From Saxidomus purpurata (lineage: Eukaryota > Mollusca > Bivalvia > Venerida > Veneridae), in assembly GCA_022818135.1 (NCBI GenBank), contig JAFMSR010000014.1, positions 34,777,433 through 34,841,432 of the forward strand: a stretch of DNA of 64,000 nucleotides, read 5' to 3'. The notes under the pieces were generated by a model, which saw only the letters and a program-made list of their open reading frames with translations, was not told the origin of the DNA and ran no database searches. The translations under genes and the position numbers were made by a program. Shown piece after piece: positions 13,501 through 25,071 of this stretch (positions are counted from its first letter, which is position 1; every line of letters begins with the position of its first letter).

Positions 13501-16500
13501 TTACAATCCAGACACATAAACAGAATTTTAAAACCTCAAATTCGACTTTGACCTTCAAAGTAAGGATGCCGGACTTGCACATGATGTCATTCCAACGTGC
13601 TCAAAAAATGTGCAATATTATTTTAAAATCCTTTCATGTATGATAGAGTTACCAAGTATACAGGATTCCATGAGCTCAAAACTCCACGTGTGACCTCACA
13701 ATGGTAAACCCTATAAAGTGGGAGCTTTTTGATAGAGCTGGAGCCAAAATGGCAGATTTTTGTAAAGGTAAATATTTCCTGATTTTCATGAGATTTTGTG
13801 ACAGACTGATGGACCGACGGACAAAGTCATCCCTATGGTATAACCTTTTCTCAGAATGGGTGACACAAAAAATGAGAGGAAAGATTTTGACAAATGGCAC
13901 ACCCTAAAGCTAAAAGTCTTTGAGTTACCTGTCTCTGAGTTTGAGGAGGTAGTTGAATTAGTTGATGTACTACATTCACTTATGCTTCTTTCTTGTCGCA
14001 CCCGATATTGCCCATCACTGAGTTGGTCTAAGCGCCTCTGCAAAAATCTCTGCTCCCTGCGCAATTGTTCCCGCTGCATCGTAGTTTTCCTTTCTTTGTC
14101 TTCCAATGTCTGAAAACAGTAGAATCAGTCTGTAAGCCTTAATACATTATCACTGAATAGACATTATATATAACAAACATGGAGAGACTTCAATTCAATA
14201 CAAATTCTTGGTAATCAAGACAGGCATATATACTGACTCAAAATAAAGGAACTGTGCACCTTTGTATTTGGTATAATTTTGTAACTAACTGAGCGAAATA
14301 TTCCTATATAATGAATGTGAATACTTGCAAACATATTGCACTAGTTTGTATTACATTTTATCCTCCAAATGCAACTTTTTGCACATGCTACATTTACTAC
14401 ACATTTTGATTGTCACTGAATGATTTACTGAACCGTTATGCAAATCAAACTAGAACAAGGCCAGTGTTTTTTTATTTGTCTGTACTCGAACCCGCCGCCC
14501 CTATTTTTTTGTATTTTAAAAAAAAAATAAAAAAAATAAAAAAAAAATTTTCAAACTTTTAAAATTGCGAAATTAGAGGTCCGTTTATACAAGTGATAAC
14601 GTAAAGAAGCTGCATTCTAGTGAATTTTTTCAGACCGATTTGGGACCAAAATTCGGCACTATTCCCCTCCTAACATTATGTATATTTCCCCCATTTTTGA
14701 CAAAAAATCCCCTCAAAATGAATGCTGACAAAAGTTTTTGATTAAATTAATCAAATGCTTGCCAAAATTGTTATAAAATGTAAGTTTCCATCAATAAAAA
14801 CGTTTCATAATCACTTCTTGCAATTATTTGATACCTTACAATTGAAATAGTCAGCCGAAAATCGCTGATTTTTCATTTGTCATCTATTTTCGCGACCCCG
14901 TTTTTTGTTAATTTTACCAAAGAAAACAGTGTTCAGAAAACTCAAAAAAAGATAACAATAGATTTTTTTCATTTGTTTCAACACAAAATATCTGTTGTTA
15001 ACAGTTTTGTTACTGACACCAGTACTTTTATCTGAAAAGCGATTTTGGGCCAAAATTCTGCCCCATTCCCCTCCTAAAATAATATATTTTATCCCCAAAC
15101 TTTTTACAAAATATACCCCTCAGAATAGTGACAAAAATTTTTGACTTACCTAAAATGCTGATAAATGTCTTGATTAATTTAATCAAATGTTGGCCAAATG
15201 TTTTATAAAAATGCAACTTCCCATCAATCAAAAAGTTTCCGAATCATTTATTGCAATCACTTGATACCTTATATGTAGAAAAGTCAGCTGAAAATCGCAG
15301 ATTTTTCGTTTGTCACCGTATTTTTGTGACCTTGATTTTTGTTATTTTTTCATAGAAAATGGTGAACACAAGACTAAAAAAAGACACTGTATACAATGTT
15401 TTCAATTGAAAATAACAGTATTCATTTTATTCATGTGTGTTTTAACACCAGTGTCTGATGCTTTGTTACTGACACCAGTATTTTTATCTGAAAATATTAT
15501 GTTAAGTTTCTGTTTCTTCTCTATAAAAAGGAAAAGAATAATGTAATAAAAGTCAACAAATTTTCAAGGGCATTTTGCTCAGGTCCACGATGAAACAAAG
15601 TTTGTCATGTATAAAAAAGTCTTTTTTTCCCCCTCCTCCATACAGAGCTTTTTAATTTCAAACTTCGAGTAACAAGAAATAAAAAAATTCTGGCCCAATC
15701 ACTGAAGTTGATGAATATCTCCCCCCTCCCCCCCACAAACAGGCACAGATTCAAGTAACATTTGATGCTTACTTATTGGACCATGCATAACTAGGCTTCT
15801 GTGAAGAATTATTAAATTATGACAAGGGGTTTTGGAGATTTAGCGTCCACAAGCGCCCACAGACAGACAAACTGAATCCAGTATAACTACCATTTTTTTC
15901 ACTTTGGGGGATTTAAAACTGGCTTTGCAAAAAAGAATTCAAGATGTTGTGCTTATTGTGTCCGGCAAATTTTTATGTAAGACATTTTCACTGCCATCCC
16001 AACCAAATTATAAATTTGCAACAGCATTTTCAACAACCTGAACGCTTAAGAGATGGCATTGGTTCAGGCAGAGCAAAGGTAGCAACAGTGGTACATTATC
16101 CTAATGCATCTACCCAACAGACTTAAAACCACTACAAGTACCACAATTCAATACTGCATATGAAGACAAACTGTCAGCACTCCTTGATAATTTGCATGCC
16201 AGGGTCAGACAGCTCTGTATATACATAGGCCCAATTATTAATTATGCATTTTGAAGCTTGATAAACGCTTTCAACAACAGTAGGGATAACAAAGAAGAAC
16301 TGTAAACCTTAGATTTAGATACAGCAAAAAAAAACATGAACTTCTAATTCTCCATTACCTAGCCTTTCAAAAACAAACCTTTTCATTTTTTGACGTCACT
16401 TCACACTTAAAAAAAAAACATGTACATATACATTATCTAGACTTGTACACATTTCAATCTGAATGACTAATGCCTTTCATGATCAAGGAAGAAAATCATT

Positions 16501-19500
16501 AACAGGAAAAAGGTACCTCAAATAATATGCTTAAATATTCATTTTAATTCCTCAATGAATTAGTATGAGCATACATGTATGTTCATTATCACACTGATTA
16601 TTTCAACATTCATGTTTTAAAATAACAAATATTAATTCAATTTCTGAGCAGAAAGTATTTCTCTAATCTGGATAACAACAGCTAAATTAAACTGAAAAAC
16701 CCATAGGGGACTAATAATTTACTGCAATCAATGCATTGTAAACCCTTATTTGAAAAGGTGTATTTCATTAATTAGAGTCTTGCACTTATATTTCCATACT
16801 TGTTAAAAACTAATTTAAATCAACATAGCAAGATGCTCAAGCACAGATTTCTAAATATTCCACCACTTAATTTTGTTTTCTGGGTCATCAATTATGAAGT
16901 CATTGTACCATCAACACTAATGATGTTGACTTGGGAGAACACACTGAGTGCTGATTATAAAACCATGTCATGCTATTGATCGACAATAGACACAAAAGGA
17001 AATCAATGGTTATCTTCCTATCATTAATTAAACACGCCTGATGGACTACTGGCTTTCATTATTGGAAACAAAATCCATTGCTATGCGATGCTTTTATAGA
17101 CTGAAAATTTATGGCAGTATGTCCGAAATACCAGCTGTTAGAAGAAATACTAGAATAAAAATGCTTTGAAATTTTTACAAACAAAAAAAAAAACACTGTT
17201 TCTAAATACAGTTTTGTAGCTTTGCATTTTTAAATAAGCAAACATAATAGAGATAGTAGTTTTATTATTGTCATCTTGTCACATCCATAAAGTTAATTTA
17301 ATTAAAGTTAAATGAATTAATTAAAGTTTTTCCTATACAAGGCTATTTCTGGAATGGTGGTGGAAAATAACAACAGGACAGTTTGAGCTCCTGACTTTGA
17401 AACAAATGTGCCCTGGCTTTTGAGAAGCTTGCAAGGCGAGACAAATCAATTCCATCTGCATTCATATTTCTGTCTCAGCACTGCCTAAATAGGGAAATTA
17501 AACAGCAATTCTCTCAAAATGTATTTCAAATTATTATTACCGGTAGTGTTTAAAACACTTAAATTTATCAACATGTAGCCATTTCATTAGATAAATGATA
17601 GTTACTCATGTTTCATGATATCACTTCCCCTTCTAACCATGGCCTAACTTATCAATCATGCAAATCCTCAAATTGAAGCATCCTGTTGCTCAAATGGAAA
17701 ACATAGTCACAATTCCCTCAAGTTTCTGATTGAGAATATCAGATGAGAGGGAAAAGCTACTACTTCAAAATATCAGGTGATACAACACAATTGAATGTTC
17801 AGGCATTTTTAATTGAGAAATAATTCACCTTCACCCTAATATTTGCATGCATTCTATTAAGACCACCAATCCAGGAAAATGAAAGGTTAACTACATGTAC
17901 TAATAAATGTCAAAGTTTTATTGTACATAAAATTATTTCGTCAACACTTACAGGCAAGGTGAATATGAAACCAGAGAACACAATGGACTTATATAATTAG
18001 AAGACAAAGACCAATACAAAGTTCTGTGACCAAGAAAGATCAACAGAATGTTGTCTTTGTTACTGTACCCCCCCCCCCCACGGTACTTGACTTGTCATGA
18101 AGATAGCAAGCTTTCCCAATTTTTTCAAGTTGATAGAGCTTCATGCAAGGTACATCCTCGCCAACTTTCATCAACATTGGCCTAGTGGTTTCAAAGAAGG
18201 TGTCGCTTGAAGTATAGACAACAGATGACGAGTGATGGATCACCCTAGCACCTTTAGAGTGCCAGGTGAACTAAAAAGACGAAACTTGAGCAATTGCAAC
18301 TACTCTTTGTTGACAGGTGGTCTTCCTTCACAGGTGATATTCCATACTTAGATAAAAACAATGTAGCTCATTGTTTGCTCACTGATGATCTTTATTTACA
18401 GTATATGTTCTTCATTTACAGATGGCCTTCAACAAAGGTTCAACTTTATTTTGATGAATTTAGTGGTTGTCAAGGGGCCTGGGAGAATTTTCTTAATCCT
18501 GAAAACTAGGTTTAATGTATGTACTGTTGTGCTTAAACATTTACATTAATACACGGACATCAAAAAAATTGTAACAATTGCTGACTCATCAAATTTTTTT
18601 TATATCTATGGTGAGATACCAGTACATTAAAGATACCAGTACATTATATCTATGAAGCACACCATTAGAAGATAGTTAAAACAATAGGGGCATGTAACAT
18701 ATCTAATAACAGATCAAAGTGAAACTATTAAGTTTGACTCTGTTCAACCAATCAGCTGTTGACATGACATATGTTCTAGAATAACAATACCTACATAACT
18801 CGGACTTTTTACACACAATCTACCCCACTTTAATCATTGTCCAAAAAGGGTAATTTAAACACATGACAATAGCATTGTAATTAGACAGGGCGTTTGAAGC
18901 GAGAAAACTACTCAGCAGGAACTGCAATCAAAGAAACGGGATTCCTTTCAATTGTCACAGGGGTATAGCCAAATTTGTGTCATTTCACACTAAGACATTG
19001 TTAAAAGTTTTGTTCAAATTCAGATATCTCCGCATGAATAGTTGTAACTACGCCAATAAATAAGTTCTGTACCTACAGTTTTATTCGATACTATCTAAAT
19101 TTCAATAATTTAAGTACAAAGGATCTGGTTCAGTTCTTAATAAGTAGTCAAAATCTGTTTTCTCACGCCAAGTTATAATTTAGGAGCCTGATGTCAAAAC
19201 ATATCATGGTTTAAAATCAGTTGCGAATACTGCTGAACAATCTTTTGAAAAAGAAATTCATAGGGTAATATAATTAGTATATTTAACCATGGTTCCTTGT
19301 AAGGATCAGTACTAGAATCATCTCCTCCATAAAGAAACAGATGGGCAACCAGACTCTAACAAACCATTGCCACATATTCGTCTGTGTAAAACAAAAGTCA
19401 GAGTATATATGATTATTCTTTATCCCTACTTTTTCCTCTTTTTTAAATTTGGATCATTATGGCCATTTCTACCAATATATCAAATATAGTTTCAGTTAAA

Positions 19501-22500
19501 AACACCTACATTTTGTCAAAAATTACCACTCCAGTCCTACCGCACCTTGTAAATCTGAACTGATTTCAAGGTATTATACATTTAGGCTTCCCCAAGTCAA
19601 AAGCAACCTTCAAAATACCTGCAGGAATAGCTATCAATTTTTCTGATTTTGTAGATCCTTTATGCTCTTGAGCTGCTGATTAGAAAGTTCTTATCAACTT
19701 TGCAAATATTGTACTCAAATCAAAAGTAAATCCAGGTTTTCAGATCATTCTGCAGGAACCTTTAAACATGTGGAGCTCATGCTGATAACAACTTTATTCC
19801 CCAAATTTTATACATCATTGGGAAGGACAGGACAATGACTTCTTACACGATTGTTTTTTTAATGGAAACTAGATGCCCACGTGCAACATGTCGAACCCGC
19901 CATATGTCAAAAGGGCTAACTCCTTACCAAGTAAAGATGGGTCAAAATACACCTAAATATTGCATGTAACATGCATGTTATACCACAGAAAAGTGGTCTC
20001 AATTTTTTCTCTACGGTCAGTGATAAAAAAGTTACAATATAAGCTATTTATAGTAACAACAAAGGGAAGTAATTCTAAAAACAAGGGTAGCCCATGGTGG
20101 TGAACATTTGTACAAAGTAACATCAAAATCCCTCCATGCATGAAGAAGAAATGCTCCAGACAAAGATATTTTTGACTTTGAACTTTAACTTCTAAGTGTG
20201 ACCTTGTCCTTAGACCTAGGGACCTGGTTCTTGCGCATGACACTCTGTCTCATGATGGTGAACATTTGTGCCAAGTTAAATTAAAATCCCTACATGCATG
20301 AAAAAGATATGCTCCGGACAGTCATTCTTGAATTTGACCTTTAACCTCCAAGCGTGACCTCGACCTTAGACCTAGGGACCTGGTTCTTGTACATGACACT
20401 CCGTCTTATGATGGTGAACATGATTTGTGCCAAGTAACATCAAAATCCCTCCATCCATGAAAAAGATATGGCCTGGACAAAATCGGACAGATGGACGCAC
20501 GCACATACACCGAACCGCCAAAAGTGACAACTATATCTAGCTCACCGCAAGCGGGGTATATATCAAAAAATAATTGAGAAGCCAAGATTTTTAAAGTACC
20601 CACACCTGCTTCTGCCATTCCTATATATATACCGGTATATATGGTATGCACTTATAATAACCTTTGGTATTGACTATTGAGTCTTACTGTAAATGCCAAG
20701 AATGTGGGGTACACTAACTTGTTCATACTAAGTAACTTCCTTTACTACATAATCAAAGACAAAATTGTACTTGAAATAACCAACAAACAAGTGGGAGAAG
20801 ACAGTCATAGGTAAAGTTATTCAGTACGGTATAAGTAGCAACTTCAAGTAGTTTTACTAATGTTTATCGACATTATATTATATATTTATAAAACTTCAAT
20901 CATAGTCCAACCACAAAATGTATGATGAAATAGTTGCTAACAAGGGTGGGTTTAATGTATAGACATCGCATGATGAAAGAACTACATAACATTCCTGACC
21001 TGTCTTTATTTTTAGATAAATCTATATCAGCCAATAGTGGGAAACCAAAGTCTCCTCACATGCTAAAATTGTAAAAAACTTTCTTTTCATACCCAGAAAC
21101 CTTTTGGTATGCACTAATGGACAAAAAAACTTCGTGTTCTGGCATGTCTATAAAGAAATTGTAAAACCTTGAAGTAAGTAGTATTTTGGTAACTTACAAA
21201 ATACTATGTACAGCATAGCCCAATGCACAAATAGGTTTACATAGTAGCATAATCATGTCTACTTTAGATAAATTGTAATGTGACTAATGTCGTCATTCAG
21301 AATTGTTTGATGCAGTACCTAAAACATGACTGCGACTACAATGTAAGGTAGCTGCAAGCAGATTTAAGATGACAGCATTTAAGTTTTATGGTCAGCTTTC
21401 ATACCTTCCACACCCCCCAATTCAGTCAACCTGTATAAATTCTATAATTGACTTCAAAGACATGTATAGTTCAATTTGCTATGTATGGCCACTACAAATA
21501 CAAATTACAATGGACCTGCAATAGTATTAATACAAATGGCACATGTATAAATGTATACTGGTCCATGCAAGTAATGATACTCACCTTTATAAAACCTTTA
21601 GCTTTCATTAGAAGACCTAAGGTTGTATGTCTGGAGGAGTCTGGTCCCAATGGCACTATGTCTTTTAATTTTTCTAGGCAGTACCTTAAATTGGCTCTTC
21701 TGTAATTGTATCATATAAAGAGATATGTAGGCTACAACACGCTAGAAATTATGTATCAACAACAATCCAAAACAGTTGCTTAATAACGAAGTTTTAAGGA
21801 CTCTGGCTTATTTTAAGAGGAATTTTTAATTGGAAAAAAACATTTTCATTACAACTTAAACTATAAACTATCAAGCAGAGACAGCTAAGGCACTCAGCTG
21901 TCAATTTAGCTCAGAACACGCCCACCTGTCAAATCAGCTGGGGAAAGGCCAAGTCTAGAGAAGCAAAACGAAGGCAAATATTGAAGTAAATTTGAGTATA
22001 TTAAAACATTTAGACAAATCATACAAACCTATTTTTTTCTAATTCGTTGTGAGTAGACCTGAAAATAACAAAGATGTATTGAAAGTCTCGTATCTGGAAC
22101 AGACGGCCATTGTCCGCTACATGTACAATCTCCGATCAAAGCCCTAAACATTTCAGTTGAGTAATAAACTTAACAAGTTGTTTTCATAAACATTTTCTCT
22201 ACTAAAACAAGTGGCTATCTTCACAACTATATATGCACAGTAACCACAAATGCCAAAAAATCGGAATGTGTTGACATTTTTTTTGGGGAGATCGATGGCC
22301 GCCATTTGCAATCCGCCATTTTCAAAGGCATGAAAGTCATGCCGTTTACACGTGTGTAGCTGCACGTCGTAAGAATTAAAATTGTAATAACTTTCTTAGT
22401 TCACCATCTTTCATTTCTGTACCAGGTTAGGTTGCATGTCAGACCAGATATCTTTAAAGCGCATCTGTCGCTAAACATCCGCCATTAATCGGTGCTTGAC

Positions 22501-23342
22501 AACGAAGAGCAAGACGAAACAGTTTTTATTGAGCTCTTTAACCAGACACGATACACATCATAGTTTCAAAACATGTCATTTAATGATACTTTGCAAAAGG
22601 CATGTATTTTAATATCAAATATAAAAGAAGTTGACTGACCCTATTGCCTGTCAGCCCGTGTGTCTAAACTTGAAAAAGTTCGTCTGCTGCCGTGATCATT
22701 AACATGCAGCATTTCTCTACTGAACCGGCATTTTTAGACTAAAGCAAAATCAAAAAAGCTTTTTGGAAGAATAAATAGGTATAGTACAGCTAGATGACAG
22801 ATAAATAGTTTTAAATTCCCCGAAACGCTGAATTTGCATTTTTGACATGACATCAGTCAAAATGGCGGCCAAGATCTGGGCACAAAGACTTGACACATTT
22901 TTGCAGAGCACTGTAGTCCAGTTATATATTCTTTATATCCCATTTACTCTTGACAAATATCCTTCTTAACTTTAATTAACAACTTCCAAAACAAATTATA
23001 TGTCTTCTAAAAGACTTAATAAGTGGAACTGACTCGACGAAGTCAAAACATGACCTCCATCATACCTATTTCCCTGAGATTTCTTAGATTTTGACCTTTT
23101 CTTTGCATTATAATCGTCTGGCATAGGGAGAGTAGAAGCATATCCATGTTCAGCTTCTGAAAATTAAAAGATATTCACAAATAATCCAAAATAACATAGG
23201 AATTTCTCCAAGCCACGTAGGCAGATAATTTCCAAAATTTCGAACGCTCACATTAAATTCCTCAAAATAAATCCATTTTCTCACCTCTTTCCCTTCTATC
23301 CAAATACTCAGCTGCTTGGATGAGTTGTTGAATATTAAACAT
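4419..23342 (-). CDS. MXD: MXD/Mad-family bHLH-zipper transcriptional repressor (6 coding exons, complete)
   Basis: Six exons on the minus strand join with conserved GT/AG sites and matching phases into a 204-residue protein (615 coding bases with stop); human MXD proteins are about 206-221 residues. In order: an N-terminal amphipathic helix (residues 1-20, with [11 protein letters not shown]) matching the SIN3-interaction domain; AEHGYAS, an MXD signature; a basic stretch KKRSKSKK, likely nuclear localisation; a bHLH (about 52-98) with [10 protein letters not shown] and [16 protein letters not shown]; a leucine-zipper helix (about 99-130, [18 protein letters not shown]); a Ser/Thr-rich linker; an acidic DEIDIIG patch; and [10 protein letters not shown] at the end. 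Family knowledge: MXD dimerises with MAX, binds E-boxes in the nucleus and recruits SIN3/HDAC, opposing MYC. Introns run from 128 bases to 9.4 kb. Which vertebrate paralogue is closest cannot be decided by eye. The family call is very secure. Confidence 0.95.
4559..13928 (-). other. MXD: MXD intron 5 (9.4 kb)
   Basis: This intron is AT-rich and lies between the zipper exon and the last exon. Apart from the dispersed repeat at its 5' end (13338-13910) and short simple repeats such as a CT run near 5514-5532, I see no structured feature. Several 60-116-codon open frames show no recognisable protein motif. Confidence 0.8.
13338..13910 (+). repeat. Dispersed repeat with GACCTT words, next to MXD exon 5
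   Basis: The sequence has the wording of high-copy molluscan repeats: CACAAGAGCTGTCCC near its start, several CTTGACCTT/TTTGACCTTCAAAG segments, and a GACAGACTGATGGACCGACG stretch near its end. The same style recurs at 20060-20500 and 58617-59780. It stops about 20 bases short of the MXD exon 5 donor. Copy number cannot be judged from one window. Confidence 0.55.
13929..14109 (-). CDS. MXD: MXD coding exon 5 (leucine zipper and Ser/Thr-rich linker)
   Basis: This 181-base exon has a TTTTCAG acceptor and a GTAACT donor. It begins [20 protein letters not shown], continues [10 protein letters not shown], then runs into a Ser/Thr/Asn-rich stretch ([19 protein letters not shown]). The frame stays open past the donor into repeat DNA, but the donor joins in phase to exon 6, which restores the acidic motif expected at this point. 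A dispersed repeat (13338-13910) abuts the exon on its intron side. Confidence 0.94.
14628..15515. repeat. Diverged tandem duplication, about 400-460 bp period
   Basis: Unit 1 starts near 14631 (GACCGATTTGGGACCAAAAT) and unit 2 near 15039 (GCGATTTTGGGCCAAAAT). Both then share CCCCTCCTAA, an AATTAATCAAATG segment, CATCAAT, a TTGATACCTTA segment and GAAAATCGC followed by GATTTTTC. The segment TTGTTACTGACACCAGTA recurs at about 15007 and 15463, so a third partial unit follows. Confidence 0.75.
18040..18300. repeat. Dispersed-repeat-like block ending in GGTGAACTAAAAA
   Basis: The segment runs from a poly-C tract (18068-18078) to GCCAGGTGAACTAAAAAGAC. A similar GGTGAGCTAAAAA end is seen at about 4722-4735, and its reverse at 52138-52150. 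It is called from style and shared ends only. Confidence 0.4.
20060..20500. repeat. Tandem block, 156-158 bp period, about 2.7 units
   Basis: TGAACATTTG marks successive units at 20101 and 20259, with TGAACATGATTTG at 20415. Each unit carries AAATCCCT(C/A)CATGCATGAA, TGCTC(C/G)GGACA, GACCTTAGACCTAGGGACC and CATGACACTC. Bivalve 'pearl' elements are known to have tandem core units near 160 bp, so this may be of that kind; that link is inference. Confidence 0.85.
21585..21699 (-). CDS. MXD: MXD coding exon 4 (helix-loop-helix)
   Basis: This 115-base exon runs from a TTACAG acceptor to a GTGAGT donor. It encodes [20 protein letters not shown], then [19 protein letters not shown]: helix 1, loop and helix 2. 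The loop/helix-2 motif SRHTTLGLL is diagnostic. The usual His in RRAHLR is Asn here. The exon ends in phase 0. Confidence 0.95.
22029..22058 (-). CDS. MXD: MXD coding exon 3 (30-base microexon, DNA-contact basic region)
   Basis: The sequence is cut by a TTTTCAG acceptor and a GTTTGT donor. It encodes (R)STHNELEKN(R), the basic region that reads the E-box; the His and Glu are the family's base-contacting residues. The phase (2 in, 2 out) fits both neighbours exactly. As I recall, vertebrate MXD genes also put this segment in a roughly 30-base exon. Confidence 0.93.
   Translation of the reverse strand, partial: VYSQRIRKK
23066..23156 (-). CDS. MXD: MXD coding exon 2 (AEHGYAS motif and basic stretch)
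   Basis: This 91-base exon lies between a TTTTCAG acceptor and a GTATGA donor. It encodes [20 protein letters not shown] followed by [10 protein letters not shown] and part of an Arg codon. AEHGYAS right after the SIN3 helix is typical of MXD proteins. The Lys/Arg run is a likely nuclear localisation signal. Intron 1 (23157-23284) is only 128 bases. Confidence 0.94.
23285..23342 (-). CDS. MXD: MXD coding exon 1 (start codon, SIN3-interaction helix)
   Basis: The ATG lies at 23342-23340 and 19 full codons follow ([19 protein letters not shown]), plus one base of a split Glu codon, ending at a GTGAGA donor. The start is chosen because the helix begins at the same point as in known MXD proteins, whose N-terminus is the SIN3-interaction domain. 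No upstream in-frame extension is needed. Confidence 0.93.
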
Positions 23343-23600
23343 AATGAATTAAATGAGATCTCACAAGCAAAATAAAATTACAAGAAATTTAAGCAAGTGT
23401 TTCTTTCGAGTGTCAGTTTTGTTTTGACAGAAGATTTGCTTCACGGTATAAAGTCGGTTTGTTTACCTTGATAGTAGCGGTCTCGATTTGTAACAACCAA
23501 TTCCATTGGTCGTGCGCCTGAAAAGATCCAATCTGATTGGACAATCGTACTAACCTAGGTCATTGTGCGACGTTGACACAAACTATTATTCGAAATCAAA
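23343..23600 (-). promoter_or_regulatory. MXD: MXD promoter / 5' UTR region with four CCAAT boxes
   Basis: Just upstream of the MXD start codon lie CCAAT or its reverse ATTGG at 23497-23501, 23505-23509, 23528-23532 and 23536-23540, within a locally CpG-containing stretch (TCGTGCGCCTG, GTGCGACGTTG). Clustered CCAAT boxes are typical NF-Y sites of TATA-less promoters. The transcription start is not visible; it is likely between 23343 and 23490. Confidence 0.6.
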
Positions 23601-23979
23601 AAGCAGGTCACATGATATATCGTACTCCGCCCCTTTCTGCAAATTGTAAACAAAGATCAGCTGTGCACTGACAGTGTCAAATTTTTCTACCATATAGATA
23701 TATTTTCACCATGCATAATTGCAACATGTTATGTCCTACGCGTTATAATTGAAAGCTAGTGTTTTATTATGTAGCGTACAAAATGCCAAGTTGAAAATAG
23801 GTCACATTGACCGAGTTTTCAATGTGTAGCTCGAAAATACTCTATTTTGTTTTATAATGTTGCAATCACTAGATAAAGTATATTGCAAGTACTGAGCACA
23901 GCAGATTGCAAGTACTGGATATGTGCTTATCCTTTAACCACCCTTTTTCAAGATATATATACGGTACGACCTTTAGAGA

Positions 23980-24226
23980 GAAAGATACAGATACAAGGGA
24001 ATCTGGGTAACAGACCCTAGCTCGTTCACGAATAGACCCCTTGGTTCTTGTTTACATGTCCGCTGTAAAGCACCGACACACGTGAGACTACCTCTGGGTT
24101 TCTAACCAATTGATCTCTTGATGGGTGGGAAACACTGAAAAGCGTTTCGAAATTTCCAGTGCCCCGGCCGGGATTCGAACAGGGGACCTCCAGATTGGCA
24201 GTCTAGAGCCACCGCACCACCCTGAA
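23980..24226 (-). mobile_element. tRNA-derived SINE copy (head diverged)
   Basis: Reading the minus strand, a pol III B-box-like GTTCGAATCC (reverse of GGATTCGAAC at 24171-24180) is followed by GGCCGGGGCACTGGAAATTT, then CAGTGTTTCCCACCCATCA and CAGAGGTAGTCTCACGTG, ending with CCCTTGTATCTG. The body matches the copy at 32216-32482 closely, while the first 40 bases of the head differ. It is non-autonomous and depends on a LINE for mobility. Confidence 0.8.
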
Positions 24227-24690
24227 AATACACTATACAACATAGACTCTTTTTGTTGAGGAATGAGGGTCACACTAAATTTCCGCGAACATGGACAGTA
24301 TGTACACTCTCGAATGCTAGTTTATAAATAAATACAAAATATAAATTTGTAATATTTTGTCAGCACATAGAGAGGGCCAGACAGGTACGTCATGTAAATT
24401 GGTAGACCGGCATTCAGTCCTTACATTTACTATTTGTTACCCAATTAACTCCCTGTGCTGCCAAAAATGTAAGATGATCAAGCCCTGTCAGTAAATATGG
24501 GCCAGAAAATATTCAGCTTGAATAATGATATTATACTATCATCTAGCCTGGTGGCGAGGCTAGTAACTGGATAAGAGTGTATAGGTTACTCAGACATGAC
24601 TCCCTAATCTCCATTCAACAACAACATTGTATTGATTTTGAATTTTCAGCTCGACTATTCGAAGAATAAGGAGGCTGTTGCACTCACACG
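24227..24690. other. Intergenic, nothing recognised
   Basis: This AT-rich sequence lies between the SINE and the 200-bp repeat. No open frame or structured repeat was found. Confidence 0.7.
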
Positions 24691-24891
24691 AGACTTATAA
24701 AAGTCTGTTGAGATTGAGAAGTCTTTTTCTCTTGAAGTCTGGTTTGCGTATAAGAAAAATATCTCTTATCAAACATTTGTCTCAGTCAAAGCTCATCTCA
24801 ACAGAGTCAAGGGAAGGAGAAAATGTGAAGATGTTATATAAAATATTCAGAAAAGACATGAGTAATGACTCTAACGACTGATGCCAGTCTA
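24691..24891 (+). repeat. 200-bp dispersed repeat, copy 1
   Basis: It begins AGACTTATAAAAGTCTGTTGA (a short palindrome) and ends ACGACTGATGCCAGTCTA. A second copy lies inverted at 33504-33702, sharing CAACAGAGTCAAGGGAAGGA, AAAGCTCAT and CAGAAAAGACATGAG. By eye identity is roughly 85-90 percent. This copy runs into the GGCGTT/GGCGTC repeat that follows. Confidence 0.85.
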
Positions 24892-24940
24892 CACTCGCAT
24901 CGGCGTTGGCGTCTGCGTCGGCGTCTGCGTTGGTTAAAGT
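24892..24940 (+). repeat. Hexamer GGCGTT/GGCGTC run and mollusc-type repeat end
   Basis: The stretch reads CGGCGTTGGCGTCTGCGTCG and on to GCGTTGGTTAAAGT, a short hexamer array commonly seen in molluscan repeats. A related decayed form may be at 62712-62760 (GCCTCGGCATTGG then TTTGGTTAAG). Confidence 0.55.
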
Positions 24941-25045
24941 ATTTTTTTATAAATGCAACTATCTTATTTTTATACTGTCAAACATATTTACTTAAAACTT
25001 CAGTGGAGCACCGGTACGGTGTTCTGACCGGTACAGTCAACCAAG

Positions 25046-25071
25046 ATGGCGGAGGAAAACGACCAAACAAG
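25046..25071 (+). other. First-exon-like segment in the left arm (MAEENDQT)
   Basis: ATG preceded by CAAG opens eight codons (MAEENDQT) and two bases of a ninth, then AAG|GTATGT, a good donor. The context (AAGATGGCGG, a common animal promoter-start sequence) resembles a short first coding exon with its promoter. No downstream exon could be joined, so it may be a captured fragment. Confidence 0.3.

Larger units (their letters stand above)
14110..21584 (-). other. MXD: MXD intron 4 (7.5 kb)
   Basis: This intron carries an A/T homopolymer patch (14504-14550), a roughly 400-bp duplicated block (14628-15515), a mollusc-type repeat with a poly-C tract (about 18040-18300) and a 158-bp tandem block (20060-20500). 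Outside these I see nothing that looks like an exon or an RNA gene. Confidence 0.75.

Noticed and set aside
24088..24273. 61-codon frame with SPVRIPAGALEIS
   Set aside because: It is the tRNA-like head and body of a SINE read as protein, a common annotation artefact.
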